Shown here: positions 1-9,406 of the stretch, in pieces | How positions within the stretch are numbered: position 1 is the first letter of the stretch | How the letters are laid out: each line of letters opens with the position of its first letter | DNA from: Streptomyces ferrugineus | GTDB lineage: Bacteria; Actinomycetota; Actinomycetes; Streptomycetales; Streptomycetaceae | DNA: 64,000 nt | Direction of reading: 5' to 3' | Assembly: GCF_015160855.1 (NCBI RefSeq) | Contig: NZ_CP063373.1 | Coordinates: forward strand, 6,944,001 to 7,008,000 | The notes under the pieces: generated by a model | Seen by the model: only the letters and a program-made list of their open reading frames with translations | Database searches by the model: none | What the model was told of the DNA's origin: nothing | Program-made: the position numbers and the translations under genes

Positions 1-318
1 GATCACGGCGGCGGTGTTGTAGTAGAAGCCGGAGCTCTCGACCTCGAAGACGGGCACGACGACGACCATGCCGGTCTCGCGGGCCAGCTCCCGCATACGG
101 CGCACGGTGGGCCCGTCGGGAACCGGCTCGGCCCAGCCGTAGTGCTCGGGCTCCTGGACCTGGCAGAAGTAGGGAGCGTTGAAGACTTCCTGGAAGCCGA
201 TGATCCTGGCGCCCTGCCGGGCCGCCTCGCGTGCGTGCTCCTCGTGTTTCGCCACCATGGACTCGGTGTCGCCGGTCCAGGTGGCCTGGACCAGAGCGGC
301 GCGTACGACGTTGGCCAT
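1..318 (-). CDS. Nitrilase-superfamily carbon-nitrogen hydrolase, N-terminal part (beta-ureidopropionase / N-carbamoyl amide hydrolase type)
   Basis: This gene runs off the left edge; only the first 106 codons are present. The protein begins MANVVRAALVQATW and carries the nitrilase catalytic glutamate in GFQEVFNAPYF (Glu44), followed by FCQ. That context is typical of N-carbamoyl-beta-alanine or N-carbamoylputrescine amidohydrolases rather than true nitrilases. The catalytic Lys and Cys lie beyond the window. The start ATG at 318 is preceded by AAGGAG about 7 nt upstream. A strong promoter and operator lie immediately upstream (344-410). In this family the enzyme hydrolyses N-carbamoyl amines to the amine, CO2 and ammonia in pyrimidine or polyamine catabolism. 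Which substrate applies cannot be settled from this fragment. Confidence 0.85.
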   Translation of the reverse strand, partial: MANVVRAALVQATWTGDTESMVAKHEEHAREAARQGARIIGFQEVFNAPYFCQVQEPEHYGWAEPVPDGPTVRRMRELARETGMVVVVPVFEVESSGFYYNTAAVI

Positions 319-343
319 GAGCTGCTCCTTCGACGGGACGTCA

Positions 344-410
344 GAGCCTCTACGCCCGTAGAGGGGGGCCGTAGAGGCTCGAAAGTAAGCCCCTGGGACA
401 GCCTTGCCAA
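344..410 (-). promoter_or_regulatory. Nitrilase promoter with overlapping palindromic operator
   Basis: On the minus strand TTGGCA (405-410) is followed after exactly 17 nt by TACTTT (382-387), a good sigma-70/HrdB-type promoter. Immediately downstream, where transcription would start, lies an 11-bp inverted repeat: GAGCCTCTACG (344-354) and CGTAGAGGCTC (370-380). A third CGTAGAG half-site sits inside the loop (357-363), making a nested hairpin CCTCTACG-CC-CGTAGAGG (347-364). Such placement fits a repressor operator. The regulator is not visible in the window. Confidence 0.6.
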
Positions 411-509
411 GACTGTCGCCGTTAACCCGCCGAGTCGATCAGGTTTCACCCTCCTGTGGGTGATGGATGGGGCCGGTGGGAGGGCTGTGACGGCGCGGCG
501 CCGGACGGG

Positions 510-2159
510 TCAGGCCGTGACGCCGGCGACCCGGAGAGCGTGGACGAGATCCCACTGGCGCTCGTCGGAGACGCCTTGGGCGGCCTCCAGCAGGAGCGGT
601 ACGAGGGTCTTCGGGTCGGGTGCGACGCTGCGGGCGGCCTCCTCCGGGGTGCGCATGCGGACGTACGCGTCGAGCAGCGCGCGGACCTCACGTCGGCGCC
701 CCTTACCGACCAGCCCCAGCACGGCCTGCCCGATCTCGGGCGCGGGCCGCAGCACGCCCTGGCGCAGGATCTGCTCCCCGTCCTCGGCCCGCCCCGCCAC
801 GGTCAGCGCGTCGGCGGCGGCGACCAGCCGCTCGGCGGGCAGCGAGGCGGCCTCCCACAGCAGGGTCGCCCAGTCCGCCCCGAGCCCGGCGCGCCGCATC
901 TCCGCGGCCAGCAGCGGCAGGCGTACGGCGGGCCAGTGCGCGGCCTCGACGAGCAGCACATGCGCCTCACCGCTGCGCCCCTCGCCCCGCAGCCGCACCA
1001 GCGTCTCCACCGTCCCGGCGACCTCCCGTAGGTCCGCCGGGTCCAGCGCCTGGGCCTGCGGCTCCGCGGGCGGCACGGCGGCCTCCTCGGCGCCGGCCCC
1101 GGCGAACCGGGCTCCGCGCGGGGTGCGGCGGCTGGTGACGGCGGTCTGGGCGGGGAGGGTGGGCTGGTCGGTCGGTGGTACGACGACGGGGGCGGCCTCC
1201 TCCTCGGCGATCCCGGCGAAGCGGGCGCTGCCCCGGCGGCGTTTGCGCTGCTTGGGGGTGGGTTCGGGGGTGCTCGACGGGGCCGGGGCGGGGTTCTCGG
1301 GCGCTGCGGGGGCGGGGGTGCGCCGCGCTTGCGGCCGGTTGGACGCCGCGGTGGACTCCACGGGAGCGGCGTGGCCCGTCGGATCCGCGGCGTTGTGGCC
1401 CGCGGGCCGCCCCCCGGGGCCAGGGCTTTCCGTCACCCCCGCACGAGAGTGCCACTCACCCTCGTCGCCGACCGAGCCGCCGCCTCCACGCCCCTCGTCG
1501 CCGTCCCGACCGCCCCGGAACCGGTCACCACCGGGCCCGTCTCGCTCGCCCCTCTCACCCCTCTCGCCCCTCTCGCCCCGCTCATCGGCGCGGAAGACGG
1601 CTCCCTCCCCCGCCCGCTCCCGCCGTATCTCCGGTCCCCGTGCGCCCGCCGCCCGCCACTCCAAGTCGGCCATCCGCCCCCGGAGTTCGGCGCACCGTGC
1701 GGTCGCGCGTTCGTGGTCGTCGCGGGCCCAGGCGAGGTCGAGGCGGATGGTGTCGGCCTGCTCCCGGGTGGTGGCGGAGGCGAGCAACCGTCCCAGTTCC
1801 GCCTGCCGTTCGGCGGCGTAGCGCTGTTCGCGGAGCATCACGTCGAGGCGGTCCCCGAGGGCGTCGCGCCCGCCGGGACGGGCGTCGTACGCGGCGAGGG
1901 CGGCGGTGTGCAGGGCGCGGGCGCGTTCCGTCTCGGGGGCGGCGCCTCCGGTGCCGTACTGGGCGGCGAGGTCGTGCAGCAGGGACTCCACCACGTCCCA
2001 GGGCGGGACTTCCCGGCCGTCGAGGCAGGCCCGCATGCCCTCCGGATCGCGCTGCCAGAACACCCCGCACCAGCCGCCGCCTTGATCCAGGCGCGCCATG
2101 AGGCCGTCCAGGTAGTTCACGAACTCCCGCATCCGAGCCGGGAGTTGATCCACTGACAT
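510..2159 (-). CDS. Conserved hypothetical protein with low-complexity centre and helical repeats
   Basis: A 549-residue protein of unknown function. I chose the ATG at 2159 because CGGGAG lies 5 nt upstream; an earlier in-frame start lacks this. The N-terminal ~180 residues are helical and begin MSVDQLPARMREFVNYL. The middle is a charged, Gly/Pro-rich linker with a perfect RGERGERGERGER tract encoded by a 9-nt tandem repeat near 1550-1582. Two copies of an RFAG..EEAA motif follow. The C-terminal ~180 residues look like paired helices of a TPR or HEAT-like solenoid. No catalytic motif or signal peptide is seen. It stands alone, followed on the same strand by a weak hairpin (446-463). Such proteins are sometimes mislabelled as tegument protein UL36; that name has no functional basis. 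Confidence 0.7.
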   Translation of the reverse strand: MSVDQLPARMREFVNYLDGLMARLDQGGGWCGVFWQRDPEGMRACLDGREVPPWDVVESLLHDLAAQYGTGGAAPETERARALHTAALAAYDARPGGRDALGDRLDVMLREQRYAAERQAELGRLLASATTREQADTIRLDLAWARDDHERATARCAELRGRMADLEWRAAGARGPEIRRERAGEGAVFRADERGERGERGERGERDGPGGDRFRGGRDGDEGRGGGGSVGDEGEWHSRAGVTESPGPGGRPAGHNAADPTGHAAPVESTAASNRPQARRTPAPAAPENPAPAPSSTPEPTPKQRKRRRGSARFAGIAEEEAAPVVVPPTDQPTLPAQTAVTSRRTPRGARFAGAGAEEAAVPPAEPQAQALDPADLREVAGTVETLVRLRGEGRSGEAHVLLVEAAHWPAVRLPLLAAEMRRAGLGADWATLLWEAASLPAERLVAAADALTVAGRAEDGEQILRQGVLRPAPEIGQAVLGLVGKGRRREVRALLDAYVRMRTPEEAARSVAPDPKTLVPLLLEAAQGVSDERQWDLVHALRVAGVTA

Positions 2160-2289
2160 CTCAACTCCCGCCAGACCGGAACACTCCGGTCCGTTAGGCA
2201 ACACCAACCGTGTTACGGGCGCGCTACGGGAAGTTTTCGAATTGAACGCAGAGTACGCCCCAACTGCCGGAACGTGACGTGCGTGATCG

Positions 2290-2550
2290 TCAGGCGGCGG
2301 CCTCTACGACCGGCGCGCAGCGCCCGACCAGCTCGTCCATCGACAGACCGAGGGTGTCCGCCAGCGCGGCCACCGTGAAGAACGCCGGGGTCGGCGCCCG
2401 GCCGGTCTCGATCTTGCGCAGCGTCTCGGCGGAGATGCCGGCGCTCGCCGCGACCTCCGCCATGCTGCGGCCGCCACGGGCCTCGCGCAGCAGCCGGCCG
2501 AGCCGCTCGCCGCGTTCGCGCTCTTCCGGGGTGAGAGGGGTGCGCACCAT
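2290..2550 (-). CDS. Small XRE-family transcriptional regulator
   Basis: This 86-residue protein is little more than a Cro/C1-type helix-turn-helix: residues ~18-70 contain SMAEVAASAGISAETLRKIE followed by the typical PTPAFFTVAALADTLGLS helices. The ATG at 2550 is only 7 nt downstream of a minus-strand TAGAAT box, so the mRNA is probably leaderless; a weak AGG precedes the start. It is transcribed divergently from a methionine aminopeptidase, and the 56-bp shared promoter region carries repeated CGGTAT half-sites. It is therefore probably autoregulatory and controls that neighbour. Confidence 0.85.
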   Translation of the reverse strand: MVRTPLTPEERERGERLGRLLREARGGRSMAEVAASAGISAETLRKIETGRAPTPAFFTVAALADTLGLSMDELVGRCAPVVEAAA

Positions 2551-2606
2551 GACACCTATTCTAATACCGCACCCCACCCCATTCAAATACCGGTATAGTA
2601 ATTGGC
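2551..2606. promoter_or_regulatory. Shared divergent leaderless promoters with CGGTAT operator half-sites
   Basis: On the plus strand TATAGT (2594-2599) ends 7 nt before the ATG at 2607. On the minus strand TAGAAT ends 7 nt before the ATG at 2550. Both spacings place the transcription start at or next to the start codon, and the plus-strand start has no purine-rich ribosome site. The palindrome ATACCGGTAT (2588-2597) overlaps the plus-strand -10 box, and a related CGGTATTAG half-site overlaps the other. These are likely sites for the XRE protein. Confidence 0.6.
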
Positions 2607-3374
2607 ATGGTGGAGTTGAAGACGGACAAGTCGATCGATGCGATGTACGAGGCCGGGCAGGTCGTCGGGCAGGCCCTGACGGCCGTGCACAAGGCCGCCG
2701 ACGTGGGGGTGTCCCTACTGGAGCTGGACGAGCTGGCACGCGAGGTGCTGCGCGGGGCCGGGGCGTCGTCGCCTTTCCTCGGCTACCGCCCCTCCTTCGC
2801 GCCCGTCCCCTTCCCCGCCGTCATCTGCGCCTCGGTGAACGACGCGATCGTGCACGGCATCCCGACCGGGTACCGGCTGCGCGACGGCGACCTGGTGTCC
2901 ATCGACTGCGGTGCCGAACTGGGCGGCTGGGCGGGCGACTCGGCGATCAGCTTCACCGTCGGCAGGGCGCGTCCGGCCGACGTACGCCTGATCGAGACGG
3001 CGGAGCGGGCCCTGGCTGCGGCCGTCGAGGCGGCCGTGGTCGGCAACCGCATCGGCGACATCGCCCATGCGATCGGCTCGGTGTGCCGGTCGGCCGGGTA
3101 CGGCATCCCGGACGGCTTCGGCGGGCACGGCATCGGCCGCAAGATGCACGAGGATCCGTCGGTGCCGAACGAGGGCCGCCCTGGGCGGGGCCTGCCACTG
3201 CGGCACGGCATGGTCCTGGCCATCGAGCCGATGGTCATCGCGAGCGGCCGCGACGGCTACCACGCGGCCCCCGACGGCTGGACCCTGCGCACGAACGACG
3301 GCTCCCGCGCGGCCCACACGGAGCACACGGTGGCCATCACGCAGACGGGACCGCGGATCCTGACGGCACGGTGA
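2607..3374 (+). CDS. map: Type I methionine aminopeptidase
   Basis: This 255-residue enzyme removes N-terminal methionine from nascent proteins in the cytoplasm. The five metal ligands of the pita-bread fold are visible: Asp100 (SIDCGAEL), Asp111 (AGDSA), His174 (GGHGIGRKMHE), Glu207 (AIEPM) and Glu239 (TEHTVAI). The substrate-binding His83 lies in NDAIVHGIP. It lacks the N-terminal zinc-finger extension found in some bacterial isoforms. Streptomycetes usually carry more than one map; pairing this one with a divergent XRE regulator suggests a conditionally expressed isozyme. The start is probably leaderless. The 3' end resembles sequence repeated downstream. Confidence 0.93.
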   Translation: MVELKTDKSIDAMYEAGQVVGQALTAVHKAADVGVSLLELDELAREVLRGAGASSPFLGYRPSFAPVPFPAVICASVNDAIVHGIPTGYRLRDGDLVSIDCGAELGGWAGDSAISFTVGRARPADVRLIETAERALAAAVEAAVVGNRIGDIAHAIGSVCRSAGYGIPDGFGGHGIGRKMHEDPSVPNEGRPGRGLPLRHGMVLAIEPMVIASGRDGYHAAPDGWTLRTNDGSRAAHTEHTVAITQTGPRILTAR

Positions 3375-3448
3375 ACGGGGGCGCGGCGGCACCGACCCTT
3401 GGGACGCACTGAGAAGGCCCGCAGGGGGCGCCACGACGGAGACGGACG

Positions 3449-3940
3449 CCCCCCGCCTCCCCGCTCCAAGGGCCCCTGGCCACCGCTCGAGCGGCGACGA
3501 CGACTCCCGCGCGGCCCACACGGAGGACAGGGTGGCGATCACGCAGACGGGCTGCGGATCCTGACGGCACGGTGAACGGGGGCGCCAGGGGCGCGGCGCC
3601 TGAAGGCACGCTGAGCAGGTGTACCCGGGGCGCGGCTCCTTGGAACACGCCGAGCAGGTGCACCCGGGGTGCGGAGGCTGAGGACGGGCTGAGCAGGGGC
3701 ACCGGGCCGTGGCCCCTGACGGGCGCACCGAGCAGGTGCGCTGGGGGCGCCGAGGCGTAGGCGGACGTCCCCACCTCCTCCCCCGAAGGGACCCCGGCCA
3801 CCATTCGCGCGGCGACGACGACTCCCGCGCGGCCCCGGCGGCCGCACCCTGCGCACGGACGAAGGCGGCCGCGGAGCCGCGGCCGCGCACCCCCGCCCTC
3901 CTTGAAGGTGCCCCCGGCCACCGTTCGTGCGAAGGTGTTC
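3449..3940. repeat. Dispersed repeats related to the 3' end of map
   Basis: The stretch 3375-4048 holds no credible gene. A segment around 3502-3594 is a close copy of the last ~85 bp of map and its stop codon (3300-3385). A second repeat family reads GGACGYCCCC...GGCCACC.TTCG.GCGGCGACGACGACTCCCGCGCGGCCC; it occurs at 3449-3520 and 3761-3836, with a shorter copy at 3889-3940. Overlapping minus-strand reading frames are repetitive by-products. The origin is inferred to be local duplication and decay. Confidence 0.7.
3551..3745. repeat. 39-bp tandem repeat array (five units)
   Basis: Five consecutive units of exactly 39 bp start at 3551, 3590, 3629, 3668 and 3707, and a partial sixth begins at 3746. 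The shared core is GAGCAGGTGCACC(C/G)GG, preceded by a CTGA-GGCAC-type segment. The first unit matches the sequence spanning the map stop codon (CTGACGGCACGGTGAACGG), so the array looks like an amplification of the gene terminus. Units have diverged, so it is not recent. There are no spacers, so it is not a CRISPR. Confidence 0.8.
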
Positions 3941-3983
3941 TACGAACGCGCGGCCAGGTGTAACCGGCTTTCGCCCGGGTTAC
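3924..3983 (+). promoter_or_regulatory. Palindromes upstream of the Clp gene
   Basis: Three dyads precede the Clp ATPase: TTCG-TG-CGAA (3924-3933), GTTC-TAC-GAAC (3937-3947), and GTAACCGG / CCGGGTTAC (3960-3967 and 3975-3983). The first two share the GTTC/GAAC flavour of ClgR-type sites that control clp genes in actinobacteria, but spacing differs from the published consensus as I remember it. The assignment is therefore tentative. Confidence 0.35.
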
Positions 3984-4048
3984 CCGATTCCGGCACGTCG
4001 ATCAGCGAGGGCGACCCTGCCCGCGCAGGGACGCCGGATGGGAACGCC

Positions 4049-6604
<2,556 letters not shown>

Positions 6605-6607
6605 GGC

Positions 6608-8407
6608 CTACGACGCCGGCCGCACCACCATGGCCGAGCCCCCGCCCCGCCGTACCTTCTCGGCGGCGGCGAGCCACTTGCCGCCCGGCAGCCGCTGTAC
6701 GGCCGTGGCGGCGCCGATCTCGGGGTTGAGCCGGAAACCGTGCCCGATGGCCTCGAGGCGGGCCCTGAGCGGGCTGCCGTACAGGCCCGGTTCGAGTTCG
6801 GTGGTGGTCTGGTTGCGCTGGCTGGCGCGCGGCGCGGCGATCGCGTCGACCAGCGGCAGGCCCCGGTCGAGGAATCCGGTCAGGGTCTGCAGCACGGTGG
6901 TGATGATGGTCGCGCCACCGGGTGAGCCGAGCGCCACGACCGGCCTGTCGTGCCGGTCCAGCACGATCGTCGGCGCGATGGACGAGCGCGGCCGCTTGCC
7001 GGGGCCGGGCAGGTTCGGGTCGTGGACGGCCGGGTTGGCCGGGGTGAAGGAGAAGTCGGTCAGCTCGTTGTTGAGGAGGAACCCGCGGCCGGGCACCGTG
7101 ATGCCGCTGCCGCCGGTCTGCTCGATGGTGAGGGTGTAGGCGACGACGTTGCCCCACCTGTCGGCGACCGTGAGGTGGGTGGTGCTGTCGCCCTCGTACG
7201 TCGTCGGGGCCGCCGTGCCGCCCGCGGAGCAGGCCGCCGGATCGCGCGGGTCGCCCGGCGCGAGCGGGCTGGTGAGCACCGCGTCGTCCTTGATCAGGCA
7301 CGCGCGCGAGTCGGCGTACCGCTGCGACAGCAGTTCCTTCGCCGGTACGTCCTCGAAGGCGGGGTCGCCGACCCAGCGCCCGCGGTCCGCGAAGGCGATG
7401 CGGGCGGCCTCGATGTAGCGGTGCAGGTACCGGACCTCGCTCGCCTTGTTCAGGTCCGTGTTCTCCAGGATGTTGAGGGCCTCGCCGACGGTGGTGCCGC
7501 CGGAGGAGGAGGGCGCGATGGAGTAGACGCCGAGTCCGCGGTACGACGTCCTGGTGGGCGCCTGGAACTTGGCGCGGTAGGCGGCGAGGTCCTTGGCGGA
7601 CAGGTCGCCGGGGCGGGCGTTCCAGCCGGAGCCGGGGTCCACGGGCGGCTTGTTGACCGTGTCGACGATGTCCTCGGCGATGTCGCCCCGGTAGAGCGCG
7701 CCGACGCCCTTGCGTGCCAGCTCGGCGTAGGTGCGGGCGAGGTCGGGGTTCTTGAAGGTGGAGCCGACCGCCGGCGGCGCCCCGTTCGGCAGGAACAGCT
7801 TCGCGGTGTCCGGGAAGTAGCGGAACCGGGTCTCGTTGGCGGCGGTCTGCGCGCGGAAGGTGTCGTCGACGGTGAAGCCGTCGCGGGCGAGGCGCTCGGC
7901 GGGCGCGAGCACCGACCCGAGGCTTCTGCTCCCCCACTTCTGCAGCGCCTGCTGCCAGGTGGCGGGCGTGCCGGGGGTGCCGACGCTCAGGCCGCTGCTG
8001 ACGGCCTCGGCGAACGGGATGGCGGTGCCGTTCTCGACGAAGAGCTCGGAGTCGGCGGTCAGCGGCGCGGTCTCGCGGCCGTCGATGGTGCGCACCGTAC
8101 GGGACTTGGCGTCGTAGTAGACGAAGTAGCCGCCTCCGCCGATGCCGGCCGAGTAGGGCTCGGTGACGCCGAGCGCGGCGGCCGTGGCGACGGCGGCGTC
8201 GACGGCGTTGCCGCCCCTGCGCAGGACCTCGATGCCGGCCGCGGAGGCGTCCGCGTCGACGCTGGCGACCGCGCCGCCGTGGCCGACGGCGACCGGGACC
8301 TTCTGGACGGGGCTGTCCGGGGCCGTCGGGGGCGCCGCCGCGCCCACCGACACCACGGCGGCCGAGACCGCCAGGACCGACAGTTTCCGCACGACAGGGC
8401 GACGCAT
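6608..8407 (-). CDS. ggt: Gamma-glutamyltransferase (glutathione hydrolase), secreted
   Basis: A 599-residue Ntn-hydrolase that cleaves or transfers the gamma-glutamyl group of glutathione and related peptides. The start ATG at 8407 has GGAG 6 nt upstream; a GTG 6 nt earlier would sit on the ribosome site. A signal peptide (RKLSVLAVSAAVVSVGAAA) precedes the mature protein. Autoprocessing would occur before Thr409 in STTHLTV, giving the small-subunit nucleophile. GSGITVPGRGFLLNNELTDFS and the PGGATIITTVLQ segment are classic family signatures. It converges on the Clp gene with only 3 bp between stop codons. Confidence 0.93.
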   Translation of the reverse strand: MRRPVVRKLSVLAVSAAVVSVGAAAPPTAPDSPVQKVPVAVGHGGAVASVDADASAAGIEVLRRGGNAVDAAVATAAALGVTEPYSAGIGGGGYFVYYDAKSRTVRTIDGRETAPLTADSELFVENGTAIPFAEAVSSGLSVGTPGTPATWQQALQKWGSRSLGSVLAPAERLARDGFTVDDTFRAQTAANETRFRYFPDTAKLFLPNGAPPAVGSTFKNPDLARTYAELARKGVGALYRGDIAEDIVDTVNKPPVDPGSGWNARPGDLSAKDLAAYRAKFQAPTRTSYRGLGVYSIAPSSSGGTTVGEALNILENTDLNKASEVRYLHRYIEAARIAFADRGRWVGDPAFEDVPAKELLSQRYADSRACLIKDDAVLTSPLAPGDPRDPAACSAGGTAAPTTYEGDSTTHLTVADRWGNVVAYTLTIEQTGGSGITVPGRGFLLNNELTDFSFTPANPAVHDPNLPGPGKRPRSSIAPTIVLDRHDRPVVALGSPGGATIITTVLQTLTGFLDRGLPLVDAIAAPRASQRNQTTTELEPGLYGSPLRARLEAIGHGFRLNPEIGAATAVQRLPGGKWLAAAEKVRRGGGSAMVVRPAS

Positions 8408-8526
8408 CCGCACCTCCAGTCAGGGACCGTTCGCGCAGCCTATTCGATCGGCATGCCCCCGTCAGCCAGGCCTCGTCCGGCCTTCGTCGAACACGGGTTT
8501 GCGTTGGCCCGCTAGCATGCGCGCCC

Positions 8527-9291
8527 ATGAATGACGACGTACGCAACATCGTGCTGGGCGTGGTCGCGGCCGGCATCAGCGCCACGCTCGGCTGGCTGGC
8601 CCGCACGTACTTGTGGAAGCGCAAGCTCCGCCGCAAGCAGGCGTTCCTCGGGCTGCCGCAGAACTCGGAGTCCCTGCTCGTCGTCAACCGCGACCCGGCC
8701 ACCTCCGAGCCCGCGGTCCACCGGTTCGACGTGTTCGCGCTGCTGGAGCTCGCCGCCCTGATCAAGGACTGCGGGGCGCATCTGCAGATGGTGACCCAGG
8801 ACAACGTCCAGCAGGGCTTCGGTGAACGCACCGAGTTCTGCGTCGGCGGGCCCGGCTCCAACCGGCGCATGCTGGCCCACATGGCGGCGATGCTGCCCGG
8901 GGTACGCGTCAACATCGACCCGGAACCGGGACCGGACCGCGGCGCCTTCCAGATCGGCGGCGAGCGCTACCGGATGGATCCCGGTGTCACGGAGTACGTC
9001 CTGCTGGCCCGCCTCACCGCGGGTGAACGGCGCGAGGCGCGGCCGGTGTTCCTCTTCTGCGGGCAGCGCGCCATCACCAACCAGGCCGCGACCCGCTATC
9101 TCGCCCGCAACCACGAGCGGCTGGCCCGCAAGCACGGGGACAAGTCCTTCGTGCTGCTGCTGAAGGTCGTCAACTCGCAGGCCTACGGCCCGGACGTGGT
9201 CGAACTGGTCGCGGACGTCACACGGGCCGCGCAGACCGCCCCGCCGGCCACGGAGGCCGTTCCGGCACGCAACTCACACCGTGCCTCCTGA
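8527..9291 (+). CDS. Membrane-anchored conserved hypothetical protein
   Basis: A 254-residue protein with one N-terminal membrane helix (residues ~7-27, NIVLGVVAAGISATLGWLA) followed by basic residues, so the bulk is probably cytoplasmic. The soluble part has alternating strand-helix pattern with LLVVNRDP, VHRFDVFALLELAALI and a glycine loop VGGPGSNRRM at ~115, which could be a Rossmann-like nucleotide or ligand loop. I do not recognise a named family. The ATG has no ribosome site but TAGCAT lies at 8513-8518, so the message is probably leaderless. It is divergent from ggt. Confidence 0.7.
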   Translation: MNDDVRNIVLGVVAAGISATLGWLARTYLWKRKLRRKQAFLGLPQNSESLLVVNRDPATSEPAVHRFDVFALLELAALIKDCGAHLQMVTQDNVQQGFGERTEFCVGGPGSNRRMLAHMAAMLPGVRVNIDPEPGPDRGAFQIGGERYRMDPGVTEYVLLARLTAGERREARPVFLFCGQRAITNQAATRYLARNHERLARKHGDKSFVLLLKVVNSQAYGPDVVELVADVTRAAQTAPPATEAVPARNSHRAS

Positions 9292-9313
9292 GGTCCGCCA
9301 TATTCCACTAATC

Positions 9314-9367
9314 GTTACTGGCACGTAACTTACCCACGGGTTACTTGCGGTAAGAGGCCCCGGTTAC
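9314..9367 (+). promoter_or_regulatory. Clustered GTTAC/GTAAC repeats upstream of secreted hydrolase
   Basis: In about 55 bp there are GTTAC (9314-9318), GTAAC (9325-9329), GGGTTAC (9338-9344), GGTAAG (9349-9354) and GGTTACC (9362-9368). The first two form an inverted repeat with a 6-nt spacer. The density is far above chance for DNA this GC-rich, so this is a candidate operator region for the gene at 9407. Confidence 0.45.
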
Positions 9368-9406
9368 CGTTCGGTCACTTTGCATTGACACGAGTGAGGA
9401 GTGACC

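Noticed and set aside
142..1821. Long plus-strand ORF opposite the hypothetical protein
   Set aside because: Low-complexity Ser/Arg/Pro composition typical of antisense frames in GC-rich DNA; the minus-strand gene has the correct codon bias and ribosome site.
3551..3745. CRISPR array
   Set aside because: Units are contiguous 39-mers without unique spacers and no cas genes are present.
3337..3921. Minus-strand ORF with APRVHLL-type peptide repeats
   Set aside because: The peptide repeat is the 39-bp DNA repeat read in frame; no start signal or homology.
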